From NCBI RefSeq assembly GCF_000471905.2, contig NW_006496119.1:1368936-1432935 (forward strand): 64,000 bases of DNA. The letters run 5' to 3'. The DNA is from Amborella trichopoda (lineage: Eukaryota > Streptophyta > Magnoliopsida > Amborellales > Amborellaceae). The position numbers and the translations under genes are program-made. The notes under the pieces were generated by a model, which was given only the letters and a program-made list of their open reading frames with translations, ran no database searches and had not been told where the DNA came from. Below are positions 9,766 through 20,877 of this stretch, in pieces; within the stretch, counting starts at the first letter, position 1, and every line of letters begins with the position of its first letter.

Positions 9766-10706
9766 GTTTTCTCTCTTCTCTCTTTATGTCACAACCTGCG
9801 GAGGACCATTGCTGCCTAGTCTCATCTACCTCTTTCTCATGTAATAGTCGGCGGAATCCTGTTGCTGCCTGTGTTTACTCCTCACTTTTCTTTCTCACGT
9901 CATAGCCGGTGGAAGCCATCGTCGTTTGAGTCTTCTCTCTCCTCATCTCATTGCCGTTTGTGTCCTCCATCTCCTTTCCTTCCCTTCTCTCTCTTACTAT
10001 TTTCCCTCTTACTTTACTTCTTCTTCTGTTTTCTCTTCTTTTCTTCCTCTTCTTCTCCCTCTCTCTCTTTCTATTCTCCTTCTTTCTTTCTCTTACCCTT
10101 TCGTTTGATTAAGAGAGGTGGAGACTAGCATTCCATGATAGTTCAGTTATCTAGCAGTACTGTCGTTGTGTCGATTAGAGTTACTGTGCCCCCTTTACTT
10201 TCACGATAGACTAACCATCGTGTAAAGCTAGTCGGTATTGGTTCTGTCGTTTAGTAGTAATTCTGTTGAGCCAGTCTGAGTCATCGAGCATGTTTTACTG
10301 CCACGCAAGGTCAATTACCTAATCTTTCTTCTCTCACTCTTCTTTTCTTTTTTGAATGTGCACGCCTATGTACATTCTCCCAAAGGCAAGGTGGGGTTCC
10401 TTGACCCACTTGTCTTATAACATTTGCCATATGTGTGCGATTGGAGAAACGGGAGAATACAGGCCAAGGGAGCCGATTTTGAATCAGTTTTACGGCTGGG
10501 GGGCTTTCTTCATGATCTAAGAGGGCGCCCACGCAAGCCAGCTCAAGTAAGTCCCGCACCCACCTTAAATTCCTCTCTCATCGAACTGCCCTTATTTTTT
10601 AGTAAGGATCCCAAGAGAGCGATCTCAAGTCCTGGGTTTCCTTGAGACTCGAGACACGTGCTGCCAGATCTTCTATATTTGGAGGGCGAGATTGAGGCAC
10701 CTAACT
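9766..10706 (+). other. U5 end of LTR-1
   Basis: A further pyrimidine tract (9950-10110), then conserved U5 blocks: GACTAACCATCGTGT, TGTGTGCGATTG, GGGGGGCTTTCTTCATGATC, AGAGGGCGCCCACG and GGAGGGCGAGATTGAGGCAC. These recur at 22130-22796, 53540-54100 and 63070-63652. No gene is seen. Confidence 0.65.
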
Positions 10707-10709
10707 AGC

Positions 10710-10728
10710 TTGGTGACTCCACTGGGGA
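10710..10728 (+). promoter_or_regulatory. Primer-binding site, Tat element 1
   Basis: TTGGTGACTCCACTGGGGA starts two bases after the LTR end. Its complement would be the 3' end of a tRNA ending in CCA. Tat/Ogre elements are known to use a PBS of this form, reported as tRNA-Arg; the tRNA identity was not tested here. Variants follow the other LTR ends at 22799 and 63655. Confidence 0.8.
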
Positions 10729-11940
10729 ATTACTGCACTTTAGTCGGATTGTACTTGTTCGGCTAGTTTCTCCTTTTATTTTTGGTTTTTCGCACTTATG
10801 GCTTTTGGGTTCTATAACCCATATATCCAGATCTCATGAGTGTCCCTAGGGAACAAGGTCCTCCAACTTTGTTCTCATCCTTCCTTTTGAGCAAAGACCC
10901 CGCGTCTAGCTCCCAGGTCGTAACCTGAATGGGTGTGAGGTGGGACTTAAAGGTTCCTCACTCTCTATCTCCTCGCTCTAGTAGAACCTCTACCAAGGCA
11001 ACTTGCATAGGTGGCACACATGCCACCACTCACAGCATGCACCCTGTCACCGGGAAGTCACTTGTCGATCGTATTGCCCAGGTATGCTGAAAGGCTGCCC
11101 AATTCATTACTGCAAATGGCAAACAAGTTGTCATTGCTTCTGTGGGTTGCCGTAAGGTTCTCCCTCACACTTATGCACCGCCACGAGTTCCTATCCCTAG
11201 AGGATCGACACATCGAGGCGGAGACCCTGGGACCTCCACCTCTTGCACACACCCTAAGGCTCGTAGGCATCCCCCTCGAGCTACACCTTAGGGCAACTCT
11301 CGTATTGCCTCAAGCCAGTGTCCAAGACTAGGCCTCCTTGGGCTAGGTTCTGTACACGCTATCCATGTGCACCTTAGCTCTTACGGCAAAGCCTTCGTTG
11401 CACCAACCCGCGTACGTAAGGGATGACTTCCTCGGGCTCCTACTCATCACACTGGCGCACCTCGTAAAGGGCATGCTTCCACCTGTTTCCTTACAGACAC
11501 CAGTTCGACGATCCTCGACCTCTTAAGGTCAGTCAATCTTCTCGATCTCGGGCTGACCCAAAAGTCACCTGTGATCTTTCTTCAAGGGGCGTACATGCGT
11601 CACCTCCCCAAACTGTTGTTCTCTATTCCTGACTCCGACATCATCATGAGTTGATCAATCCACCGCCTGCCCCGTCTCTTTCAGGCAAGCACCTCAAACC
11701 TTGGTACTCAAAGACCTTCCCCAAGAGTACCGTCTTGGACCAGCCGTATTATCTCGGTCATGCCCTGGAGCCTATAAGAAAGCTCTGGGCAATGACCTCA
11801 CGAAAGACCATCCTTCTTCTCCTCGATCCAGGCTGACTCCAGTCCCTGAACCTCATCCTTTGTCGCACCTGATGGATATAGCAGTCTCTTACGCGAGATG
11901 AGGTGACTAGTCGCAGTCGCGTTCGCAATTTTGGCATGAG
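10729..11940 (+). other. Leader and degenerate gag 5' part, Tat element 1
   Basis: Aligns with 22818-24060 and, in its first part, with 63674-64000. It contains the phrases CCCAGGTCGTAACCTGAATGGGTGTGAGG and AAGGTTCCTCACTC shared by the copies. Reading frames here (11011-11331, 11651-11836, 11701-11901) are short, differ between copies and are rich in Pro, Arg and His. This may be the ruin of the extra upstream ORF that many Tat elements have. No domain is recognised. Confidence 0.5.
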
Positions 11941-14210
11941 ATGCATCAAAGTCTCAAAGGCAAGCGTGATAGGGGTATGCAAATTCTGACTAGAGAAGCA
12001 ATCAGACAATCGGGACACCCAGCTCTGGCAACCTTCTTCACCAGAATCCCTTCTACCCTCTTTGGAAGCCAAACCTTAAAGAAGAGAAACGAGAATCCTG
12101 TGTCGTGGTTAATGTCGTTGAAGATGACCCAACCACCCAGCAGCTACGGTCCCGAGACCGTCAAGAACCTCCTTACCCGCTCAGCATACAAGAGTCAAGT
12201 CCAAGTAGAGCATGTTGATCCCCTACTGATTGACTTGCCACGTGTGATCTGTCAGGCACGAAAGCCTTTGACAACATCCAAGCCCGACCTCCCTGGAGAA
12301 ACAGTCAGCGTCATGATGATAAATGAATCTAGCGACTCTCTGGAGGCCCGTATGGAAAGGTTTGAATACATTATCCAAGCAGTGATGGACAAGATAGACC
12401 GTATGGAGGTCGCTCGGCACTTAGCTAACCATGAGATCAATTCCCATCATTCGGAAGATGTACCTCCCATGCAGCCTCCTCCTCCTATCTCACAAAAAAG
12501 TTTTGTCCCTCACCCCTTCTCTGAGGCAGACATTGATGCTATGGTAAACTCACAGCCTGAAGAATAGGCAGATCCCAGGCATACAAGGCGAGACATGTTA
12601 CCACAAGTCGTACCCTTCTTACATTGATCGGGCTTCCTTCCCCCAATACTATAAGAAAGGGAAGTTTCCTCACTTCGATGGAATAACATCCCCCTATCGA
12701 CATATCACCCATTTCCAAGCAGCATGTCGAGAGACAATAACTGATGGGAGACTCCTTCTTCGTCAGTTCTTTGAAACCCTTGATAGCCCTACCTTCCAGT
12801 GGTACACTCGGTTGCCTTCAAACTCAGTACGTACTTGGGAGGAGATGGAGAAATTGTTCCATCATCATTTGTATCAGATCGAGAGGGAGGTCCAAACCAT
12901 TGAACTTCTCACCTTGACACAGGAGCAAGATGAACCGGTGGATAAATTCATATCAAGATGGAGAGATCTGGTAGCTCGCCATCTCAATCATATGCTTGAG
13001 AAGGAGGCAGTTCAAACCTGCATTCGAAATATGCGACCTGAGATTTCTCTACATGTTGAGGACTCTAACCCAACCTCTATGTCAGACCTAATCTCAAAGT
13101 CGGTTCTCATAAAGAGCTTGTTACACCATCATAATGGGTCACGACAACAACCGGGTCAATGGTAATTCTCAAGCCAACATGAGCAGTGCAGCTGTCACAG
13201 TTAATGATCTAAAGAAGGTCACCGCTCAAACTTTGGACCACTTCAAAGCGGTCAGCATAGTAACAGACAGCACCTCAGGCAGGCAAACGGCAGTAGTCAT
13301 ATAATCAGGTTCCTCCACTCGTGAGCCTTAATCGAAGTGAATATTAGATCGCCCATCAGAATAAAGTTTATCCCTTTGAAAAGGAATGGGTGTCTGCATT
13401 GCTCTGACTACTGCTGGAATAAAACATGGTTGAATTACCTAAGAGCAAGTTTCCTGACCAAGTTGGTCTTGATACACACACAGGATATCATCAAAGGATA
13501 AATCACCACATGGAGGACTGTTATACACTTTGAGACCTCATCATCGAGGCTTTGATCCAAAAGGGTCAGATTAAGACTGAGGAACTCAAGAAGGCGTTCG
13601 ACGCAATAAAAGCCTCTCACATAGTGACTGTCGATGAAGAAGACAACGTGCCTGATCTCCTTTGAGCCTTCTTTGTCGTGATGCTTCAACTAGGCCTCAT
13701 GTCACCAAAGCCAACAAGGCAACCCAAGTGCCTTGCTAAGGGAACAGAGAACCAGTGGTGCTCGTACCATCATATATGGGGATATGATCTGAGCGAATGC
13801 TCCAGTTTTCATGAGATAATCGCGAAGAAAATACAAGAATGCCAAGAATATTGTAACCTTCCACGAGGGGACCCCCAAATCATAGCTCCATCGGGATAAG
13901 AGGACCTCCCGACACAAGACCTAGTTAATGATGATTCGGATCCTGCTGAACCTTCAACTTCCCAATCATGGATAGTCTACCACGGGCGAAGCGGCCTTAA
14001 CTCATTAAAATGAGAGGCTATCCGTCAAGCTAGGGCTGTTCACAAACCTAGTGAGATGAATCAAGCACCTCCAAACACACCCAAGAGGATATGGATCCCA
14101 AGAAGGGCTCGCAGAAGGAACAAGCCTCGAGCAAGAGTTCCTCAGGCCTCTTCCTCCCTTGCCGAGTTTGCAAGATTTCATCCCTGACGCAATCATCCTT
14201 CCCCCTTCAC
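11941..14210 (+). pseudogene. Tat gag, element 1
   Basis: Structural capsid protein forming virus-like particles. Open pieces lie at 11941-12567 and 12812-13165, with frame changes between them. The capsid core is recognisable around 12640-13130: KFPHFDGITSPYRHITHFQA, FFETLDSPTFQWYTRLPSNS, then TLTQEQDEPVDKFISRWRD and RNMRPEISLHVEDSNPTSM, the usual retrotransposon gag order. Past 13165 the frame is broken but continues through a nucleocapsid-like part with a degraded first knuckle (about 13475-13530) and a second one, CSYHHIWGYDLSEC, at 13759-13800. A basic region (RRARRRNKPRARV) follows near 14100-14140. No protease follows. Confidence 0.75.
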
Positions 14211-14244
14211 CTCGTAAGGAGGACACCCCGGGGTCATCCCTCAC

Positions 14245-14690
14245 TCAACACACGTCCAATGAGGGTGATGACACTAAAATAACTCCCCAATGGTTTAAGC
14301 AGGAGAAAGATCTAAAAGACTCCCTGCACACGTCCAATTCTGGTGATGACATAAAAGGCTGCCCATATAGGTCCAACGATGGGACCCTCACCTACTAACT
14401 CTTCTTATACTTTTTCTTCCCCCTCCTCCTCCTCGGTGTCTCCTGCAGGTACAGACTTGCCATGTTCAGACTTCAAAGCCCTTGATCAAGAATTTGAAGG
14501 AATCAACATAAGCAGGATGCAACAGAGGCGGCTAAGAAAGACGTTAGCCCAGGCAGCTGGATTCTTCACAGTTGTTGATGCCCAGGTTGGTCAAGCTCGG
14601 TCTAAGCCATATTCCTCTGCTGAAAAGCACCATTGGTACAAGACAAAGAAACCCCAGTGGCCCCCTGAACATGACTTTGAAAGAGACTGA
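14245..14690 (+). pseudogene. Tat linker with two copies of the 26-residue repeat, element 1
   Basis: Two units of the 78-bp repeat begin at about 14250 and 14328 (TSNEGDDTKITPQWFKQEKD, then HTSNSGDDIKGC). A Ser-rich stretch and ALDQEFEGINISRMQQRRLR with TLAQAAGFFTVVDAQ follow. One frame shift occurs near 14380. The equivalent part of element 2 has eight repeat units. The sequence then runs straight to the pre-RT region with no protease. Confidence 0.7.
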
Positions 14691-15057
14691 GCGAATCTAG
14701 AGGGCAGAGCTTCTATTCTCAGGAAGCTTGCCACATGATACAAGTCGGTGAAGTATGAGCTAGCCCAGACCAAGCATCATCAACACCCAGTCAAGAATCA
14801 GATAATCCCTGCAAGGGTGTTTCTCTTTTTCTTTGTAACCTTCGAACTAGTCTTTTACAACCTTACATGCTTGAAGGCGACCCCTCTGCTCCTCAATTCA
14901 GGGAGGGTACATAAATGATGACCTACACTAGAATCTTATTGGAAGTAGAGATGTCGAGATCATGGGCCTATGCATTTGAAGTTAATGGAAATGGAAATCC
15001 TCTGAGCATAATGATGACAAGTTCCAGGAAGCCCCAGAAGAAAGAAAGAAGGCGGCC
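14691..15057 (+). other. Linker to reverse transcriptase, element 1
   Basis: Homologous to 38110-38520 of element 2 (GAATCxAGAGGxCAxAGCTTC, GGGAGGGTACATAAATxATG). It contains many stops. No domain is seen. Confidence 0.5.
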
Positions 15058-15340
15058 AAGCCACAGCTAATGGACTCGAAGAAAGAAACTTAGGGGATGA
15101 AGCTGATCCCAAGCCTACCTTCATTTCAGTAAATATGTCTCGAGAGGAGAAAATGGATGTCACTGCCTTTTTACCGGCAAATTGAGATGTCTTTGCTTAG
15201 CATTACCATGAGATGCCTAGTTTAGATCCCCAAGTCATCGTTCATTGTCTGGGCATCAATCCGACGATCAAACCCATCAAACAGAAATGAAGAAGGTTCA
15301 GACCTGATCTTGAAGTGCAAATAGATGCTGAGGTAACACA
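15058..15340 (+). pseudogene. Tat reverse transcriptase, N-terminal remnant, element 1
   Basis: The plus frame reads GDEADPKPTFISVNMSREEK, a helix to DVFA, HYHEMPSLDPQVIVHCLGIN, then RRFRPDLEVQIDAEVT, matching element 2 at 38545-38790. In-frame stops occur in the DVFA segment and before RRFRPD. The match stops abruptly at about 15336-15340. The palm domain, RNase H and integrase are missing, and an antisense PMD ORF follows. Confidence 0.75.
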
Positions 15341-15344
15341 TACT

Positions 15345-16990
15345 TGCTAATCATGTCTAAACACATGGACGTAGCGGTCCATATGTGTTTGGGCAACCAG
15401 CACTCTGAAAGAGTCCCAAGCTCTTCTATCATTCCCATGTTTATTCTGTCGTGGCGCTTTTCAAAAAACACAGAGAAGGGGCAGCTCTGATTGAGCCCAT
15501 GCTAATGGGCCAAGTGATGAGGGAAATACCCTTCCAATCTGGCACTCTGCGGGGTCCCATAAGGTAAAATTCCCCCTTTAACGCTCAAAATGAACATCAG
15601 CTCCCTGATAATTGTGGGACCCTCGTCTCGCTCCTTCCCCAATTCATCAATGAAAGCACGATCGGTGAAGCTTCTAATGGCATATTTGTGGAGTAATGCC
15701 CGAACAAGCTTCGAGCCTCCCCTGGGCTATGAAAAAAGGCCTTTTAGTCAGCAATCCTCATCAAGAAGGGCATATCTTAACTTCTGAGCCCTGGCTTTTG
15801 ATATAGGTGGCCGGGAAATAGGCCCTTGACTACCCATATACATAATGGATGGGGAATGGAGTCTTAAAGTCCCCAGGGAACTCTTCTCCTCTGACAATGC
15901 CATTCCCTCCCTCCTTACCTTTGTAAGCCTTTCCATGAGAGATGGCCCCCAAGCCATGGTAAATATTGCACAAAACTGGTTGAGCATGGCATACTCATGC
16001 CCTCTTGTCATGTCGCAGGCCACATAGAAGGTGCCTGGAAGAATGCCATCTGCCCCTCCAGGGAGCACGAACTTACATAAAAATAAGACCAAATTTGCGA
16101 CCAAGAAGATACAATCATCGGTAGTCTCAGATTCATACATGGGAGGCGTCACCTCTGCGACTGCCTTCCATTTTCCTCATGGTGTACCTCGAGCACCTTC
16201 AGGGTAGTCCCCACAAAAGAACTTCACCCATTCGGTGAAGGTTACCCGACCATTGCTAGACTGGGCATAGAGTAATTGGTAAACTCTGAAAACCTTTCAA
16301 AGACTAGCAGGTGGCTCTTCTCTCCCCAATCTAGCACCACCATAGATGACTACGTTCTAAGGTACGAATTTATCATATATGGCCCCGATCAGCGGAAGGC
16401 CCCCAATGAAATAAAGATCTAATAAGGAGAATCTTGCTTCCCCATGCCCAAGAAGCCAGATGTTGCTAACTTGGCTCCATGTCTTGAGAAGTACCTTGAC
16501 AGTATTGGAGCACCAATCATAGTAGTTGGCCGAGCACCGAACCACTGCTAGTAAAGAAGCGCGTCCAAGGATGCTTATGTGTGACACCAACACTCTAGTG
16601 GTCCAAGAAGAGTATCACTTTAAACATTGGTGCTCCCCTTGTACTTGAAGACCTTTGCCTGACCACATTAGTCCCTTTGTTTGCACCATTCGCTTTCCTA
16701 GGGTGAGCAAATTCTCCCTAGAAGCTATGCCTAAAATGAAGGAGCGCCACCCCTTCTTCAATATTGACAATGCTATTATTGTCCTCTCGAACTTCAAAAC
16801 AAATCGAGTCAGTGATAAAAGAAACACTGAGAGGCCACTCTAGCTTACATACTGGACCTGTCAGCCAAATGAGCTCGCCCCTTACTAGAGTCTCATTGGT
16901 AAATTCATTGGTGTTGATCCCCTCTTCCCTGGGAAGGTGCTTTATGTCGGGAATTTGGTGTCAGGAATTTAGTAAGAAGACACAGCCACT
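15345..16990 (-). pseudogene. Plant mobile domain (PMD) protein remnant, antisense
   Basis: Minus-strand frames read in order. Around 16357-16593 is a block with WLLGHGEARFSLLDLYFIGG and LPLIGAIYD. At 16160-16330 is VTFTEWVKFFCGDYPEGARG. At 15748-16152 are DDCIFLVANLVLFLCKFVLP, GTFYVACDMTRGHEYAMLNQ and FTMAWGPSL. Below 15748 come PTIIRELMFILSVKGGILPYG and SCPFSVFFEKRHDRI. This is the order of the PMD domain, found in plant proteins and in transposons. Stops and frame shifts are frequent (for example near 16355 and 16205). Tat elements are known to carry extra antisense ORFs, some with a domain linked to DNA transposons. A location between truncated pol and the next LTR fits that. A captured host gene is the alternative. 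Confidence 0.7.
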
Positions 16991-17039
16991 TTAAAGGGCT
17001 CAAGGATTCACCCCCGAATGAAAATTCCTAAAGGCACTA

Positions 17040-17355
17040 GATAAGAGTTAGCTGTGTCTTCAATGATTAAGTGCCTACTGTATTGTCAAAGGTCTAGCGC
17101 TGGATGTGTTTCCAAAAGCCTACTGCCGATTGCGATTACGAAGGTTTAGCATCGGCTGTGATTTCAGAAGCTTAGCGACGACTGTGTTTTCAGGGATCCA
17201 ACGCCGGTTGTGCACTCAAAGCTTAGCGTCGACTATGTTCGCCAATGCTTAGCACTATGTTTACAAATGCTTGCCGTTGGTTATGTTTGCCAATGCTTAG
17301 CACCGACTGTGTTTGCCAACGTCTAGCGTCGGCTGTGTTTTCAAAGGACAATTGC
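17040..17355 (+). repeat. LTR array A in LTR-2
   Basis: About ten units of 28-35 bp with cores such as TTAGCGACGACTGTGTTTTC and CTTAGCACCGACTGTGTTTG. It is the same motif as at 3990-4215. Confidence 0.75.
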
Positions 17356-18164
17356 CGCTCGGGTTCAAATCTCTCGCGCATGATATAACTTATGCACGTG
17401 GCACCTCGAGCCCTATTACGCCGCTTGACAACCATCGCCATGTCTTGGCCAGACACACATCTCACACGTGTGGAATCATGACCATTCGCCTTCTTGTAAC
17501 CGTCCAGCTTCAGTAGCGATTCGTCCCCTGCTCCCTTCAGGTTTCGTCGGGAATTTCCCTTCCTCAGTCGAAAACCCTCTACAACATTGCTCCAAGTCAC
17601 TGAGAAACCACTTACACCCTCTTGGAAACTGCTAAAAAAAATCACTAGAAAACCCTAGGCAGCCCACTGCTACAATTCCCACCTTTTCTTCACTTCGCCA
17701 AAATATTCAAAATCACGGTTGGAGTTCCCCTACTACTTGGTGAACTCCGTTTCTTCTCGCTGCAAATTCTTGCAACCTCACAAAAGCATGGCCTTCCTCA
17801 CTGGCTTTTTCTTTCCCTTAGCCATAAGCTCCCATGTTCACTGGTAAAACTTCTAACTTGGCCGGAATCCCCTGTGTGTTTGCGAAAGCTCACACCGAAA
17901 ACCTCCTTCTCACTGTTAAAATTTATACCTTAACTATTCATTTTGTGAGTGAAAATGGGGTTTGCCCCCCGTTATATAGCTGATGCTTTCCTCAAATGCC
18001 CCTCTTAAACTCGAAATCCAAGCCACGTCCAAGAAGGCTAAACGTCAATGGGCCGGACTCAATCGAGTTCTGACCCGAGGCCTGAGGCAAGTTTTACCAC
18101 TACGCATAAAATCTCATGCGACAAACTCTAGAACCGGGTCCAGCTCGGGTCAGGGACCTGAACA
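17356..18164 (+). other. LTR-2 middle segment, no gene
   Basis: Corresponds to 4216-5150 of LTR-1 and 42830-43685 of LTR-3a. It contains the GGGTTTGCCCCCCGTTATATAG motif near 17957-17978. Short ORFs are not shared between LTR copies. Confidence 0.5.
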
Positions 18165-18400
18165 GTAACCCACACCTAGCGCCGGCCATGTTCACATTAA
18201 CCCTAGTGTCGGTTGTGTTCTCAATGACTCAACGCTGGTTGTGTTCAAGAGATAGCACGGGCTATCCTCAGCGTCGACTATTTTATTTTAATAACTTCAG
18301 CACCGGTTGAGTATTCAAGAAATAATTTTCTTTGTGCTTAGCGTCGACTGTGTTCTAAAAAGTCCATTGCCGCACACTCGATGCTAAAGCCATGTGTGTT
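18165..18400 (+). repeat. LTR array B in LTR-2
   Basis: Units of 30-37 bp with cores such as TAGCGCCGGCCATGTTCACA and AGCGTCGACTGTGTTC. It is more degenerate than the 33-bp array of LTR-1 and matches the layout at 43685-44080. Confidence 0.65.
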
Positions 18401-18410
18401 TTACTACTGT

Positions 18411-18745
18411 TATCCCCAGTGAAGTTACACCTTGACTGTGACCTATTATCCCCAGCAGAGTGGTACCCAGGACATTCAACTCAAGCCCTGACTTCTCATC
18501 CCAAGTAGGAGTCATACTCGTACTGCAGCTCATTATCCCAAGTGGAGTTAGGTTCATTTTTACCACTACAACCCCCAGACCTCAAGGAGTCGAGTACCAT
18601 TTTTCACTTATAAGGGACCCACACTTGTTCCCATTATCCCCAATGAAGTCGGTCTTCCCATCTAAACCCCTTGTTGGCCGTAACCATTTTATCCCCAGGG
18701 AGTCAGATTCCCATCTACAGACTTATTCCCTATGGAGCTTCACCC
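18411..18745 (+). repeat. PBS-complement array in U3 of LTR-2
   Basis: Six or seven spaced motifs resemble TTATCCCCAGTGGAGT: TATCCCCAGTGAAGTTACACC at 18411 (18 bases resembling the complement), TTATCCCCAGCAGAGTGG (about 18446), CATCCCAAGTAGGAGTCA (about 18497), ATCCCAAGTGGAGTTA (about 18535), ATCCCCAATGAAGTC (about 18635) and ATCCCCAGGGAGTCAG (about 18690). The motif is the reverse complement of the PBS core ACTCCACTGGGGA. The same array is at 44078-44430. Confidence 0.75.
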
Positions 18746-18774
18746 ACATGGTGACCCACATCACAATCTGCACT

Positions 18775-19330
18775 GCCTGACCTTAAACTGCATAGCCTTG
18801 GTCTAGCAGCATGACTTTAAACTGCAATGGTCCAAACTATATGACCCTAAACTATAGTACACGTCCTAATAGCATGACATTAAAACTCTCAACATCATGG
18901 TTCGAGCTGCATGACCCTAAATTGCACAGCCATGGTCTAGCTGCACGACTTTAAACAGCATAGGTCTAAACTACATGACCCTAAACTATAGTACACGTCT
19001 TAGCGGCATGACATTAAAAGGCTCAGCGTTGCGGTCTGTGCTAGATGACCTAAACTACATAACCTTGGTCTAGCTACAGGACTTTAAACTTCATTGGTCC
19101 AAACTATATGACCCTAAACTATAGTACACGTCTTAGCCGCATGACGTTAAAAGGCTGAGCATCATTTTCCGAACTATATGACCTTAAACTGTATTGGAGG
19201 TCTAGCTCCACGACCTCAAGTTGCAGGACTCTAAACCGCATAACCATTGTCCAAGCTATATGACCTAAAACCATAGTGCACGTCCACGTTAAACTAATTA
19301 GCACTAGTTCAGGAGGCATGACCTTAAATC
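18775..19330 (+). repeat. LTR array C: CATGACCTTAAACTGCA units
   Basis: Degenerate direct repeats with a subunit of about 20-22 bp, close to CATGACCTTAAACTGCATGG, mixed with TCCAAACTATATGACC and GTACACGTCTTAGC phrases in higher-order blocks of roughly 120 bp. Also at 44455-45175 and inverted at 60430-60965. Non-coding. Confidence 0.8.
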
Positions 19331-20720
19331 TGCCCCACAACATACATGCACACACCCTTTACGTGCATTGTCACGCACGCCTTCCCTAAACGACCCGTTC
19401 GTGTACGCACCATCTTCACTGATTCCGTAGCGAGTCCACCTTTCTTCATTTCCATCATCCATCACTCTCTAGTGAGTATTTTGAATGCATTTTTCAACAC
19501 CTTTGTCCCCGATACGAAAAAAAGAGGAAGCAGGTCAATAAAGCTTACAAAACAGAGGAAATTTTGACAGTCTCATAATGGCCCCAGAATCAGACAAGAT
19601 CTTCATCAGCACTCCAAAAATCCACCTGCCAAGTTTCATTGCGATCAAACATGTTTAAAGCATTGAACACAAAGAAACAATTTTCGTAAAATTAGCCTCT
19701 AGCACCCTGAAATAGACCCCGTAACTAGAACTATAGTTTTTGTGTGTCAACTAGTTGTGGGACCACCGCCATTGATCCAAGATTGTCTAAATCCCCTATG
19801 GGTCAAGTTTCGACTTAATCAGGCACTCCAGGACAAAGTTATGAATACCAAAAAGGCGTAGGCTACACACTATTCCCATGTGGCCACCCTACACCAAAAC
19901 ACCATTAAAGGTGGCTGTTTTTACAGTCACGGGCAGTGATTTTTAGAGCATATATCTCACACGATCTGAATCAGATCACGCTTTTTGGTGAGCGTGTTCG
20001 TCTCATTAAGACGAGTGTTTAGATATGTGGTACGCCCTGTAACGATGCCCGATCAGGGAAAAAAACTGGAGAGAAGTTACTGATCCATGAAGAAAATTAC
20101 AGAAAATTCAACAGACTTCTCTCTAGTTTTTTTCCCTACTGTGGATATCTCTGATCCGAAGCTTGAGCATGATGAATGGTTGGATTTCACACACAAAGCA
20201 TCGAAGCTGCTATAAATTATGATCGTCGAATTTCAAGATTCCGGCAAAAACCTGAAGACGACAAAATCTTCATCCTGACATGAAATCGAGTCATACTTTT
20301 TGCAACGTGATCGTGACAGCATGCTCAGTGTGATTCAGCGAAGAAACATAAGAAAAACATCAAGGAGAGAGCACACAATCGATACAAAATTTTCAATATT
20401 CATCTAAAATTCAAGTCTCATAACCATGGCTTAAAAACATGATTTGTGGCTCAAAGTTGATATCAAATCAATTGTCATGCCGATCCTCATAAGAAAACAA
20501 TCATCTTTCTATCAAACAAGGATTAGAACAATCCCAGATCAGTCATGAAAGATCATGTAAGTTCTCAAGCAGCAACAAAGACTTTTTTGAAACTCCACAC
20601 ATTGTTAGGCAGAAGCAAAACAGTCTTTTTGCACATATTTTTTAAAATTTTTAATTCAATTAAATTGTAATTATCTTCAATTCTAGGTAGTTTTTAGGCG
20701 TGCACTCATGTTTGGGCCCA
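19331..20720 (+). other. LTR-2 module D and its upstream flank
   Basis: Non-coding LTR sequence. From 19490 (TTTTCAACACCTTTGTCCCCGA) it matches 46920-48120. Landmarks include CACCATTAAAGGTGGCTG at 19900, GTGATCGTGACAGCATGCTC at 20308 and TTAATTCAATTAAATTGTAATT near 20649. No gene is seen. Confidence 0.65.
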
Positions 20721-20724
20721 ATTC

Positions 20725-20732
20725 TATATAAG
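20725..20732 (+). promoter_or_regulatory. LTR-2 TATA box
   Basis: TATATAAG preceded by CTCATGTTTGGGCCCAATTC. An AATAAAG about 60 bp downstream is a candidate polyadenylation signal. Confidence 0.75.
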
Positions 20733-20877
20733 CATATAAAGCTAAATTGTAAAATCCCCTTAGGTTCATTCTTAAAGACTGAATAAAGATTTCATTTTTG
20801 CTTAAGCTCATGGGTGAGTCTTGAAGAGATAGAGAGAGAGGAAAGAGAAGAAAAGGGTTGATATCTTTCGATAAGGT

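Larger units (their letters stand above)
3298..10707 (+). mobile_element. Tat LTR-1 (with U3-side spacer), shared between two elements
   Basis: The segment lies between an integrase C-terminus (to 3297) and a primer-binding site (10710), so it is 3' LTR to the left unit and 5' LTR to the right unit. In order it holds a U3-side spacer with a small conserved frame, arrays A and B, an N gap with a duplicated 2.26-kb block, a conserved module (about 5540-5819 and 8100-8870), a TATA box, a pyrimidine tract, a hairpin array and the conserved end GAGGCACCTAACTA. The exact 5' boundary was not resolved. Removing one duplicate leaves about 5.1 kb, in the long-LTR range of Tat/Ogre elements. Confidence 0.75.

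Noticed and set aside
15345-16990. PMD segment as an intact DNA transposon
   Set aside because: No terminal inverted repeats or target duplication could be seen at either edge, and the right edge is LTR rather than the rest of RT.
18411-18745. tRNA gene suggested by the TCCCCAGTGGAGT motif
   Set aside because: No cloverleaf, D-arm or anticodon arm can be traced around any copy. Only the 3'-end-like motif recurs.
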